Part shown: piece after piece, positions 33,988-42,715 of the stretch
Layout of the letters: every line of letters begins with the position of its first letter
Position numbering within the stretch: position 1 is the stretch's first letter
Source of the DNA: Clostridia bacterium
Lineage (GTDB): Bacteria; Bacillota; Clostridia; UBA1381
Assembly: GCA_017415105.1 (NCBI GenBank)
Contig: JAFQJD010000021.1
Location: 1-64,000, forward strand
Direction: 5' to 3'
DNA: 64,000 nucleotides
Notes under the pieces: model-generated
The model's database searches: none
Told to the model about the DNA's origin: nothing
The model's input: only the letters and a program-made list of their open reading frames with translations
Position numbers and translations under genes: made by a program

Positions 33988-36036
33988 ATGGACAGCATAA
34001 GAAATATTGTCGTAATGGGACATGGAAAGTGCGGAAAAACGACGCTTGCAGAGGCAATGCTTTTTAACGCAGGCGAGATTAAGAGATTAGGCTCTGTTGC
34101 AGACGGTACTACCGTATCTGATTACGACAGTGAAGAAATAAAGAGACAGTGTTCTATAAATACAACACTCCAGACCGTTAACTGGAAGGATATGAAATAT
34201 AACGTAATAGACACCCCCGGATTTTTTGATTACGCAGGCGATGTTAAAGCGGGCGTAAGAGCGGCAGACTCGGCATTGGTTGTCCTGAGCGGCAGAAGCG
34301 GTGTGTCGGTTGGTACAGAGCAGGTTTACGGCTATGCAAAGACCAAGGATATCCCGATAATGTTCTTTGTAAACAAGATAGACGATAACCGTGCAAACTA
34401 CGAAAAGACACTTGAGGAAATGAAGGAAGTGTTTGGCAAAGCTGTAACACCGTTTGTGTATCCTATAAGAGAGGGCGATGAGTTTAAGGGCTTTGTAGAT
34501 ATCGTAGATATGACAGCACGCCGTTATGAGGGTACAGAAAGAGTAGATATCCCTGTTCCGGAAGGTATGGCAGATATAGTTGCTCCGTTACGTGATATGA
34601 TAATGGAAGCTATTGCAAGTACTGATGAAGAACTGATGGTTAAATACTTCAATGAGGAAGAATTTACATTTGACGAAATCAAGCAGGCTATACGCAAGGG
34701 TGTTAAGGATGGTACAATTTACCCTGTATACTGCGGTAGCGGTCAGGATAATATCGGTATCCGTTCACTTATGGATGGTATAGGCAAATATCTGCCTGCA
34801 CCGTCAGAGATTAAAGAGGTCGGCAGAAAGGCAGATACAGCAGAGCCGGTTGAACTTGTTCAGACAGAGGCAGAAATGTCATCAGCAGTAGTGTTTAAGA
34901 CAATTGCAGACCCGTATGTAGGTAAGATGTCACTCTTCAGAGTATATTCAGGTGAGATTAAGTCTGATGCATCATACTTTAACCCCAACAAGGGCGAAAC
35001 TGAAAAGATAGGAAAGCTCTTTACACTTTGCGGTAAGAAGCAGACCGAAGTAAAATCAGTTAAAGCCGGTGATATCGGCTGTGTTGCAAAGCTTGAGCAT
35101 ACAGCAACAGGTGATACACTTTGTGATAAGAACAAGAATATCATTCTTACCGGTATCGAGTTCCCACCGCCTGTACTATCAATGGCAGTTATGCCTGAAG
35201 CAAAGGGCGATGAGGAGAAGATTGTAAGCGGTCTTACAAAGCTTATGGATGAGGACCCGACATTCTCTGTAACAAACAATCCTGAAACAAAGCAGACACT
35301 TATAAACGGTCAGGGCGAACAGCATATTGACGTTATTGTAAGTAAGCTTAAGAATAAGTATGGCGTAAATGTTGTGCTTGAAGAGCCGGTAACACCGTAC
35401 AGAGAAACAATCACAAAGACAGCGACAGTAGAAGGTAAGCACAAGAAGCAGTCAGGCGGTCACGGTCAGTACGGACACGTTAAGATTGAGTTTTCACCCG
35501 GACTTACAGAAGAGCTTATATTTGAGGAAAAGGTATTCGGCGGAAGCGTACCGAAGAACTATTTCCCGGCTATAGAGAAGGGCTTGCTTGACAGTGCACA
35601 GAAGGGTGTACTTGCAGGATATCCGGTTGTTAATCTTAAGGCAGTACTTCTTGACGGTTCATACCATCCGGTAGACTCATCAGAAATGGCATTTAAGACA
35701 GCAGCATCACTTGCATATAAGGAAGGCTTGAAGCAGGCAGGACCGGTAATTTTAGAGCCTATAGGCTACTTAAAGAGCTATGTGCCTGAAAAGATAATGG
35801 GTGATGTTATAGGTGATATCAACAAACGTCGTGGCAGAATTATGGGAATGGGCGAAAGTGACAGAGCGGGACTTAACCTCGTAGAGGCAGAGGTTCCGAT
35901 GTCAGAGATGCACAAGTATGCTACAGACCTTAGAGCTATGAGCGGCGGCAGAGGTACGTTTACGTTTGAGTTTGTCAGATATGAAAGAGCACCTATGGAG
36001 GTTGCCAACAAGATTATCGCATCAACTAATGTGTGA
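33988..36036 (+). CDS. EF-G-like translation GTPase (FusA2 type)
   Basis: A 682-aa protein with the five-domain EF-G layout. Residues 10-19 are the P-loop GHGKCGKTT region, DTPGFFDYAG is switch II, and NKID gives G4. The canonical DTPGH catalytic His is Phe here, as in FusA2-like proteins. Domain IV-like GQYGHVKIEF is present. AGGAGGATAAAAG precedes the ATG. The length and motifs separate it from housekeeping EF-G, which must lie elsewhere. A ribosome-related non-canonical role is likely. Confidence 0.9.
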   Translation: MDSIRNIVVMGHGKCGKTTLAEAMLFNAGEIKRLGSVADGTTVSDYDSEEIKRQCSINTTLQTVNWKDMKYNVIDTPGFFDYAGDVKAGVRAADSALVVLSGRSGVSVGTEQVYGYAKTKDIPIMFFVNKIDDNRANYEKTLEEMKEVFGKAVTPFVYPIREGDEFKGFVDIVDMTARRYEGTERVDIPVPEGMADIVAPLRDMIMEAIASTDEELMVKYFNEEEFTFDEIKQAIRKGVKDGTIYPVYCGSGQDNIGIRSLMDGIGKYLPAPSEIKEVGRKADTAEPVELVQTEAEMSSAVVFKTIADPYVGKMSLFRVYSGEIKSDASYFNPNKGETEKIGKLFTLCGKKQTEVKSVKAGDIGCVAKLEHTATGDTLCDKNKNIILTGIEFPPPVLSMAVMPEAKGDEEKIVSGLTKLMDEDPTFSVTNNPETKQTLINGQGEQHIDVIVSKLKNKYGVNVVLEEPVTPYRETITKTATVEGKHKKQSGGHGQYGHVKIEFSPGLTEELIFEEKVFGGSVPKNYFPAIEKGLLDSAQKGVLAGYPVVNLKAVLLDGSYHPVDSSEMAFKTAASLAYKEGLKQAGPVILEPIGYLKSYVPEKIMGDVIGDINKRRGRIMGMGESDRAGLNLVEAEVPMSEMHKYATDLRAMSGGRGTFTFEFVRYERAPMEVANKIIASTNV

Positions 36037-36043
36037 GTAAAAT

Positions 36044-36083
36044 AAAAAATGTCGGAGGCTGAAATTCAGCCTCCGGCATTTTT
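36044..36083. terminator. Bidirectional terminator fusA2-like/znuB
   Basis: AAAAAATGTCGGAGGCTGAA pairs with TTCAGCCTCCGGCATTTTT. It overlaps the znuB stop. Confidence 0.85.
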
Positions 36084-36882
36084 ATTTCTTCGGTTTAATT
36101 ATTGCTGTTATAACGAGAATTACAACGCCCATAAGCACGATTGTACCGCCCGGACGCAGGTTCATATAAAATGAAACAAACAGTCCTGCAAGTGTTATGA
36201 ATTCAGAGAATACAATAGATAAAGTCAATGTTTGTTTGTAACTCTTTGAAATCAGCATTGCGTTTGCAACGGGAATAACGAGGAGTGATGAAATCATAAG
36301 TGCTCCCACGATTCTCGATGCAACAGATACCAGTATTGCGGTGAGAAGCATAACTATAAAATTTATCAACCGTACCGGTATACCGCTTAATGCAGCGGCT
36401 TCTTCATCAAAGGTTATAGCAAAATTTTCTTTATACAATAGAAAAGTCATAACAAGCACCACAGCACACAGAATAAGTGACAGCCATAGCTCAAAATCTG
36501 ATATTGCAACGATTGAGCCGAACATAAAACTGCTGATGTTAGCTGAACCGTTTTTAATGAACGCCGATAGCACTGCAGTAAGACCGATTCCGGCAGACAT
36601 TACAATAACTGTTGCAATTTCGTGGTATGTACCGAACGCTTTGCGAAGCCTCTCGACGCTTAATACTGCAACTATAGAGAATACAACCGCACCTATTATA
36701 GGGTTTATTCCGATAAGCAGACCGAAAGCAATGCCGCCGAGTGCGGAGTGAGATGTTGCATCACCGATTGCTGAAAAACGCTTCAAAACAATCGGCAGTC
36801 CGATGCACGGTGCACACAGTGCAATCATAAACGCCACAAAAAACGCCTTTATCATAAATGGGTAAGTGAATATATCAAGCAT
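36082..36882 (-). CDS. znuB: Zinc/manganese ABC transporter permease
   Basis: A 266-aa ABC-3 family membrane permease with about eight helices. GDATSHSALGGIAFGLL and VKRFSAIGDA-like segments are typical, and LLVIPVANAM is seen near the C-terminus. The start at 36882 follows AGAGGTT and overlaps znuC by 8 nt. Works with znuC and znuA to import zinc (or manganese). Confidence 0.92.
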   Translation of the reverse strand: MLDIFTYPFMIKAFFVAFMIALCAPCIGLPIVLKRFSAIGDATSHSALGGIAFGLLIGINPIIGAVVFSIVAVLSVERLRKAFGTYHEIATVIVMSAGIGLTAVLSAFIKNGSANISSFMFGSIVAISDFELWLSLILCAVVLVMTFLLYKENFAITFDEEAAALSGIPVRLINFIVMLLTAILVSVASRIVGALMISSLLVIPVANAMLISKSYKQTLTLSIVFSEFITLAGLFVSFYMNLRPGGTIVLMGVVILVITAIIKPKK

Positions 36883-37609
36883 GCTTATGCAACCTCTTTC
36901 CTGCAAGGATATCCGAAATCCGCTCAAGTGACAAATCAGACATTGTAACAAACTCCTCATAACCGTGCTCGCAGAAAATAAGAAGCTTGTTTGACACCTC
37001 AAGTAATGTCGGGGTATCGTGGTTTGTCATAATGATAGTCATACCGTTACGGTTAAGGTTTTTAATTATTTCCATTATATCGTGGACGGATTTTGCATCA
37101 ATGCCGACCGTAGGCTCGTCCATAAGTAAGAGCTCCGGCTCACGTACAAGTGCACGTGCAATAAACACACGCTGTTGCTCACCGCCCGATAATGAACCGA
37201 TGAGCTTGTTGCGATACTGCGTCATTCCAACAAGCTCAAGTGCAGACAATACTTTTTCATCATCCTTTTTTGTGTATGGCTTAAACAGACCTTTTTCGGC
37301 AAACAGATTTGCACGCACAACCTCTTTAACAGTTGCAGGAAAATCGGAATTAAAAGAGTTCGCCTTTTGTGATACATAGCCGATTTTTTTGCGTGCTTTT
37401 GCAAAATCAGTGCCAAAAAGCTCAATTTTTCCGCTGTCTGGTGTAAGAAGATTTAAAATCAGCTTTATAAGAGTTGACTTTCCCGCACCGTTAGCACCGA
37501 TAATTCCGAGAAAATCGCCCTTATACAGTTTAAAGTTTACATTCTTCAAAACTGCGGTATCAGTATATTCAAATGTCAGATTTTCCACATTTATAACTTC
37601 ATTGTTCAT
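36875..37609 (-). CDS. znuC: Zinc/manganese ABC transporter ATPase
   Basis: A 244-aa ATPase. Walker A GANGAGKST, signature LSGGEQQRV, Walker B LLLMDEP, and a final His/Lys-rich tail. AGAGGCATATT precedes the ATG. It sits between znuA and znuB, the standard order. Confidence 0.94.
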   Translation of the reverse strand: MNNEVINVENLTFEYTDTAVLKNVNFKLYKGDFLGIIGANGAGKSTLIKLILNLLTPDSGKIELFGTDFAKARKKIGYVSQKANSFNSDFPATVKEVVRANLFAEKGLFKPYTKKDDEKVLSALELVGMTQYRNKLIGSLSGGEQQRVFIARALVREPELLLMDEPTVGIDAKSVHDIMEIIKNLNRNGMTIIMTNHDTPTLLEVSNKLLIFCEHGYEEFVTMSDLSLERISDILAGKRLHKHA

Positions 37610-37619
37610 AATATGCCTC

Positions 37620-38483
37620 TCAATTTAAAGCCTCTGTAAGTGCAGCTATGTTCTCATACATAACCTTGAAGTAATCCTTGTTTTCTGCATTTCCCTCAAA
37701 CGGGTCAAGAACAAGAATTTCACAACCGGTATCCTCTGCAATAGTTTTCATAATATCGCTTGTGCTCAACGGCTCGGTGAAAATATATTTAATATTGTTT
37801 TCTTTGATATAATCTTCAATCTCTGCCATTCTTGACGGGGTAGGTTCACCGGAATTATCAGATGTATTTACCGCATACTGCGAGATGTCGAGCATATGGC
37901 AAAGGTGCTTGTAAGCATAATGTGAAACAACAATTCTATGTGAACTGAACATATTTTTTGCAGTTTCCAAATCCGCTATCAACCGTTGGATTTTTTCTTT
38001 ATTCTCTTTTAAGTTCTTCTCATAATAATTTTTGTTGGCAGGGTCTTTTTCTTTAAAAGCATCTGCAATTGATTTTAGTTGTATATAAGCATTATCCGGA
38101 TTAAGCCATACGTGCGGGTCACCGGCAGTAAACTTATTGAGCTTTATATTGTCAGTTGTTTTTACTTTAACTACATCACCGCCGAGCGAGGCAGTAACCG
38201 AATCTGTCCAATGCTCCATACCCATACCGTTATAAATGAATATATCCGCATCTGAGAGCTTTGCAATATCCTGTGCTGTCGGCTCAAAATCGTGCGGTTC
38301 CTGACCGGCAGGGCATAGAAGATATACATCTGCCTTGTCGCCGCCTATCTGCTTTGCAAAATCATACATTGCATAAAATGATGTATAAACCTGAAGTTTT
38401 CCGTTTTCGGTTGGCTGGGTTTTACAAGCTGTAACAAGAAATAACTGCAATACGGCAAGTATAAATATTGATATTTTTTTCAT
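37620..38483 (-). CDS. znuA: Zinc-binding lipoprotein of ABC transporter
   Basis: A 287-aa substrate-binding lipoprotein. The signal peptide ends in lipobox LVTAC. Metal ligands are suggested by EPHDFEP, DPHVWLNP and VVSHYAYKHL with a C-terminal Asp (DPFEGN). No His-rich loop is seen, so zinc over manganese is only the likelier guess. It begins 9 nt after polA and is probably co-transcribed with it. Confidence 0.92.
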   Translation of the reverse strand: MKKISIFILAVLQLFLVTACKTQPTENGKLQVYTSFYAMYDFAKQIGGDKADVYLLCPAGQEPHDFEPTAQDIAKLSDADIFIYNGMGMEHWTDSVTASLGGDVVKVKTTDNIKLNKFTAGDPHVWLNPDNAYIQLKSIADAFKEKDPANKNYYEKNLKENKEKIQRLIADLETAKNMFSSHRIVVSHYAYKHLCHMLDISQYAVNTSDNSGEPTPSRMAEIEDYIKENNIKYIFTEPLSTSDIMKTIAEDTGCEILVLDPFEGNAENKDYFKVMYENIAALTEALN

Positions 38484-38492
38484 TGTGTCCTC

Positions 38493-41135
38493 CTATTTTG
38501 CATCATACCAGCTTCTGCCTGTTTCCATATCAACAACGAGCGGTACATCAAGTGTCACAGCATTCTCCATCTCTGTTTTAAGAATAGCCTTTACAGTTTC
38601 AACCTCATCAAGTGGTGTTTCTATAATCAACTCATCGTGTACCTGAAGTATGATTTTTGCTTTCAGGTTTTCAGATGTAAGCTTGTTATATACACGCACC
38701 ATTGCACATTTCATAATATCTGCCGCACTGCCCTGAACGGGTGTGTTCATAGCAGCTCTCTCACCAAAAGCACGTACCATAGCCTGTGGTGATGAAAGCT
38801 CGGTAATATAACGAATTCTGTTCATAAGAGTTTTTACATACCCGTTTTCGTGGGCAAATTTTTTCAGAAAATCAAGGTATTGGCGAACATTTGCATACTT
38901 ATTGAAGTATTCGTTCATATAATTCTTCGCTTCCTTGAATGAAATACCGAGGTCCTGCGATAAAGTATATTCACTCATACCGTAGACGATACCGAAATTG
39001 ATTGCTTTTGCACTGTTACGCTGATCCTTTGTAAGCTCATCAATCGGGACATTTAGGATTTTTGAAGCAGTAACGGCGTGTATGTCCTCACCGCTTCTGA
39101 ACGCATCAATCATAGCCTCATCCTGTGCAAGGTGGGCAAGTACACGCAGTTCTATCTGTGAGTAGTCAGCATCAATCAGTACACAACCATCTTTGGCAGT
39201 GAACATTTTTCTCAATTCTCTGCCCAGCTCTGTTCTTGTCGGAATATTTTGCATATTAGGCTCTGACGAGCTTAAGCGTCCCGTAACCGTGCCTGTCTGA
39301 TGGAATACGGAATGTATTCTTTGTGTGTCGGGGTTTATAAGTGTAGATAAGCCATCGCAGTAGGTGCTTTTGAGCTTTTGATATGTTCTGTATTCAAGAA
39401 CGATACGAACTATTTCGTTATCAGGTGCAAGCTTTTCAAGGACGCTTGCATTTGTAGAATATCCGGTTTTTGTTTTCTTTCCGCCTTTTAGGCCAAGCTT
39501 ACCGAACAGGATTTCGCCAAGCTGTTTTGGTGAGTTGATGTTAAACTCCTCACCGGCAAGTGCGTAGATTTCTTTTTCAAAATTTCTTATGTTATCCTGC
39601 AGGAAGTTACCGAATTTTGTAAGCTCATCTGCATCCACACGAAAGCCCTCAATCTGCATATCTGCAAGTACACGGACAAGCGGAAGCTCTACATCATAAT
39701 ATAGAGTATGCTGATTGTTTTCTTCGATTTTTTCTTTCATAAACTCTGAAAGTGCGAATATGATGTGTGCATATTTTGCATCCTTATCGTCGGGAGCATC
39801 GTCAAAAAGTGACATTTGTGCGACTTCGTTGCTGTCAAGATATACACCGAGATACTCTGCTGCAGTATATTCAAGGTCAGTACTCTTTGACGGATTTATC
39901 AGATATGCACCAAGCTGTGCATCAAAACTAATACCGTTTATTTCAACGATACCGTTAAGGTCAACTATTGCAGGTTTTATGTCATAAACGTACTTTTTAA
40001 TAGCCTCATCTGAAAGAATGGGGGATAGGTCGCCGAGCAGACTGTTATCTGTAATTTGGGATGATGCACAGTATGCCTTTTTGCCGTCCGAAAATGCAAT
40101 GTTAGAAAGTGTACCATCAGTTGTTTTTATATAAACTGCAAGCTTGTTACCAAGCTGGGATACGAGTTTTACAAATTCACTGCGTGATGCAATACATTCG
40201 CTTGTGCGTTCACTGAAAAACTCACCGTTAAGAGCAGTTTCTGTGTTCTGTGACGCTGTAAGCCCGAATTTTTTTATAGTGCTTTTCAGCCCCAGATGCA
40301 TCAGAAGAGTGTACAGATCCGGTGAATATGTTGATGAGTCCTCACTGAACTCTGAATTTTCAAGGTCAATTTCAATCGGGACATACTTATCTATTGTAGC
40401 AAGTGTTTTACTTAAAAATGCAGTTTCTTTTTCTGTAATAAGGCTGTTTTTAATTTTTTCAGAAACATTTGCCTCGTCAATGTTTTCATACATATTTTCA
40501 ATTGTGCTAAACTGCGAGATAAGCTTTGATGCTGTTTTTTCGCCTATACCTTTAACGCCCGGAATATTATCTGATGAATCGCCCATAAGAGCTTTCATAT
40601 CAATAAATTCTTCGGGCTTTACACCATATTTCTCAAAAACAGCGGTCTCGTCATAAAGCTCCGTGATGCTCTGCCCTGATTTTGTAGACGCAAGAATAAC
40701 GGTAGTTCCGCCTCCTGCAAGCTGTAAATCGTCACGGTCACCGGTTGCGATGAAGCATTCCATTTTCTTTTCTTCGCACATACGTGAAACCGTTCCTATT
40801 ATATCATCCGCTTCATATCCCTCAAGTTGAAGAATAGGAATATTCATTTGTGAGAGAATATCTTTCATAACAGGCAGTTGTGCTGCAAGCTCGTCGGGCA
40901 TTGCGTGACGGTTTGCTTTGTACTCAGAATAGATTTTATGCCTGAAAGTCGGTGCTTTAAGGTCAAATGCCGCAAGAATACAGTCCGGCTTATGTTCGGA
41001 AATAAGCTTTGTAAGGATATTCAAAAAACCGTAAATTGCATTTGTCGGAGTGCCGTCGGGTGCGTTGAGTGTACGGATTCCGTAAAATGCACGGTTTATT
41101 ATACTGTTTGAGTCGAGAATAAGGATTTTTTTCAT
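38493..41135 (-). CDS. polA: DNA polymerase I
   Basis: An 880-aa DNA polymerase I for Okazaki processing and repair. An N-terminal 5' nuclease domain (about 1-290) has LILDSNSIINRAFYG and TGDRDDLQLA. The middle region lacks the DxE exonuclease motif, as in Gram-positive polymerases without proofreading. The polymerase has DADYSQIELRVLAHL and QVHDELIIE. A sigma-A promoter precedes it. The downstream znuACB genes follow without a terminator. Confidence 0.97.
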   Translation of the reverse strand: MKKILILDSNSIINRAFYGIRTLNAPDGTPTNAIYGFLNILTKLISEHKPDCILAAFDLKAPTFRHKIYSEYKANRHAMPDELAAQLPVMKDILSQMNIPILQLEGYEADDIIGTVSRMCEEKKMECFIATGDRDDLQLAGGGTTVILASTKSGQSITELYDETAVFEKYGVKPEEFIDMKALMGDSSDNIPGVKGIGEKTASKLISQFSTIENMYENIDEANVSEKIKNSLITEKETAFLSKTLATIDKYVPIEIDLENSEFSEDSSTYSPDLYTLLMHLGLKSTIKKFGLTASQNTETALNGEFFSERTSECIASRSEFVKLVSQLGNKLAVYIKTTDGTLSNIAFSDGKKAYCASSQITDNSLLGDLSPILSDEAIKKYVYDIKPAIVDLNGIVEINGISFDAQLGAYLINPSKSTDLEYTAAEYLGVYLDSNEVAQMSLFDDAPDDKDAKYAHIIFALSEFMKEKIEENNQHTLYYDVELPLVRVLADMQIEGFRVDADELTKFGNFLQDNIRNFEKEIYALAGEEFNINSPKQLGEILFGKLGLKGGKKTKTGYSTNASVLEKLAPDNEIVRIVLEYRTYQKLKSTYCDGLSTLINPDTQRIHSVFHQTGTVTGRLSSSEPNMQNIPTRTELGRELRKMFTAKDGCVLIDADYSQIELRVLAHLAQDEAMIDAFRSGEDIHAVTASKILNVPIDELTKDQRNSAKAINFGIVYGMSEYTLSQDLGISFKEAKNYMNEYFNKYANVRQYLDFLKKFAHENGYVKTLMNRIRYITELSSPQAMVRAFGERAAMNTPVQGSAADIMKCAMVRVYNKLTSENLKAKIILQVHDELIIETPLDEVETVKAILKTEMENAVTLDVPLVVDMETGRSWYDAK

Positions 41136-41174
41136 TGAATCAATACCTTTCCGAAAAAATAAATTACCTATTAT

Positions 41175-41203
41175 ATTTTATCCCACATTTGAAGCTTTGT
41201 CAA
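41175..41203 (-). promoter_or_regulatory. Sigma-A promoter of polA
   Basis: On the minus strand TTGACA, 17 nt, TAAAAT. Confidence 0.8.
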
Positions 41204-41301
41204 GTATTTCCTTGTTTAAACCGATGTTGGGATTATTCATAATTTGTTCATAAAATATATTTTTTATATTTACAATGCTGTCATACGGAGGTAATAAGTG
41301 T

Positions 41302-41364
41302 ATGTTATCATTAAACCATAAAGTAGCAGGAGGGGATAACTATGAAACAATATCCATACAGTGA
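41302..41364 (+). CDS. Possible 20-aa leader peptide overlapping htrA
   Basis: ATG behind GGAGGTAATAAGTG opens MLSLNHKVAGGDNYETISIQ and overlaps the htrA start out of frame by 23 nt. The ribosome site is good. It might modulate htrA translation; no expression evidence exists. Confidence 0.35.
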   Translation: MLSLNHKVAGGDNYETISIQ

Positions 41365-42568
41365 TTCTACAGATATGGTTATATATCAAAGACCGGAACC
41401 GAAAAAGAAAAAAACGCCTAAAACATGGGTAGTGGCACTTTGTTCGGCACTTGCGGCAAGTATGTTTACGGTTGCGATTACAACCGGCGTTGATATGTTC
41501 TATAACAGAGGCGGTGGCGGCGAGCGGTCAAATGGCGTGATATATTCAACACGTGAGAATGATGAAAGCAACAATGCCGCAACAACTGTTGCAAAAAAGA
41601 AAGAGGGAGATGTCCTTACTGTTCCGGAGATAGCGGCGAAAGTAGGTCCGTCTGTAGTAGGCGTTATAAATAAGACCGAAATGCAGGCACAGCGATTCTG
41701 GGACCCGTTCAGCGGAAACTATTACTACAGTCAGGACCCGTCACAGCAGGGCGAGCTTATCGAGCAGGGTTCAGGCTCGGGCATCATAATAACAACAGAC
41801 GGATATATCGTAACAAATCAGCACGTAATAGCAGGTGCGACAGAAGTAGAGATTGTTCTTAATACTGGAACTGCATATACTGCAGAAATTATCGGTCAGG
41901 ATTCAAAAACAGACCTTGCTGTATTAAAGATAACTCCGGATAAGGGAGAAAAGCTTACAGCGGCAGTGCTGGGTGACTCGACAACCGTTGAGGTGGGCGA
42001 GCTTGCAGTAGCAATCGGTAACCCGATGGGAATGGAGTTTTCAGGTTCTGTAACAGCCGGAATAGTAAGTGCTGTTAACCGTACAATGTCTATTGAGAAC
42101 AGAACCTACAATCTTATACAGACAGATGCTGCAATCAATAACGGTAACTCAGGCGGTGCACTGATAAACCAGTATGGTGAGGTTATCGGCATAAATTCAG
42201 TTAAGCTTTCGACAACCGGTGTTGAGGGTATGGGCTTTGCAATAGCAATATCAGAAGCGAAACCTATAATAGACGATCTTATGACATCGGGCTATGTAAC
42301 AGGCAGACCGTACGTTGGTATAGGCATAACCGAAACAAGATACGGACTCTTTATAAGTACAATTCAGGAGGGTAGCGGAGCAGAAAAGGCAGGTCTTAAA
42401 GTAGATGATATGATTTTACAGGTAGACGGAGAGGATGTTTCCTCAACCTCTGAAATAAACGAAATCCGTGACAAGAAAAAACCGGGTGACAAGCTGATAT
42501 TCAAAATATTGCGTGAACGCAATACAATGGAAATATCAGTAGAGCTCACCGAGGAATCCAATAACTAA
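41342..42568 (+). CDS. htrA: HtrA/DegP-like membrane serine protease
   Basis: A 408-aa HtrA. A Lys-rich cytoplasmic head and one membrane helix (about 29-51) precede a trypsin-like protease with triad H161 (TNQHVIAG), D191 (KTDLAVLK) and S270 (NGNSGGAL). One PDZ domain follows (about 315-400). AGGAGGGG precedes the ATG. It handles misfolded envelope proteins under stress. Three hairpins follow its stop. Confidence 0.96.
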   Translation: MKQYPYSDSTDMVIYQRPEPKKKKTPKTWVVALCSALAASMFTVAITTGVDMFYNRGGGGERSNGVIYSTRENDESNNAATTVAKKKEGDVLTVPEIAAKVGPSVVGVINKTEMQAQRFWDPFSGNYYYSQDPSQQGELIEQGSGSGIIITTDGYIVTNQHVIAGATEVEIVLNTGTAYTAEIIGQDSKTDLAVLKITPDKGEKLTAAVLGDSTTVEVGELAVAIGNPMGMEFSGSVTAGIVSAVNRTMSIENRTYNLIQTDAAINNGNSGGALINQYGEVIGINSVKLSTTGVEGMGFAIAISEAKPIIDDLMTSGYVTGRPYVGIGITETRYGLFISTIQEGSGAEKAGLKVDDMILQVDGEDVSSTSEINEIRDKKKPGDKLIFKILRERNTMEISVELTEESNN

Positions 42569-42592
42569 ATTCTGAATTACAGTTCTATTTGA

Positions 42593-42710
42593 CGGGCTGT
42601 GCAATACAGCCCGAAATACCATCCTTTTTTTCATACGCTTCCGCAACCCCATGCGGAAGCCCCCCAAAAAGTAAAGCACGCCTTAATCCCCGGCGTGCTT
42701 TGCTTTTTGT
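42593..42710 (+). terminator. Triple hairpin region after htrA
   Basis: CGGGCTGT/ACAGCCCG (42593-42613), GCTTCCGC/GCGGAAGC (42637-42660) and AAAGCACGCC/GGCGTGCTTT (42673-42701), then TGCTTTTT. The last is the likely terminator and may also serve the convergent gene. Confidence 0.75.
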
Positions 42711-42715
42711 TGTTT

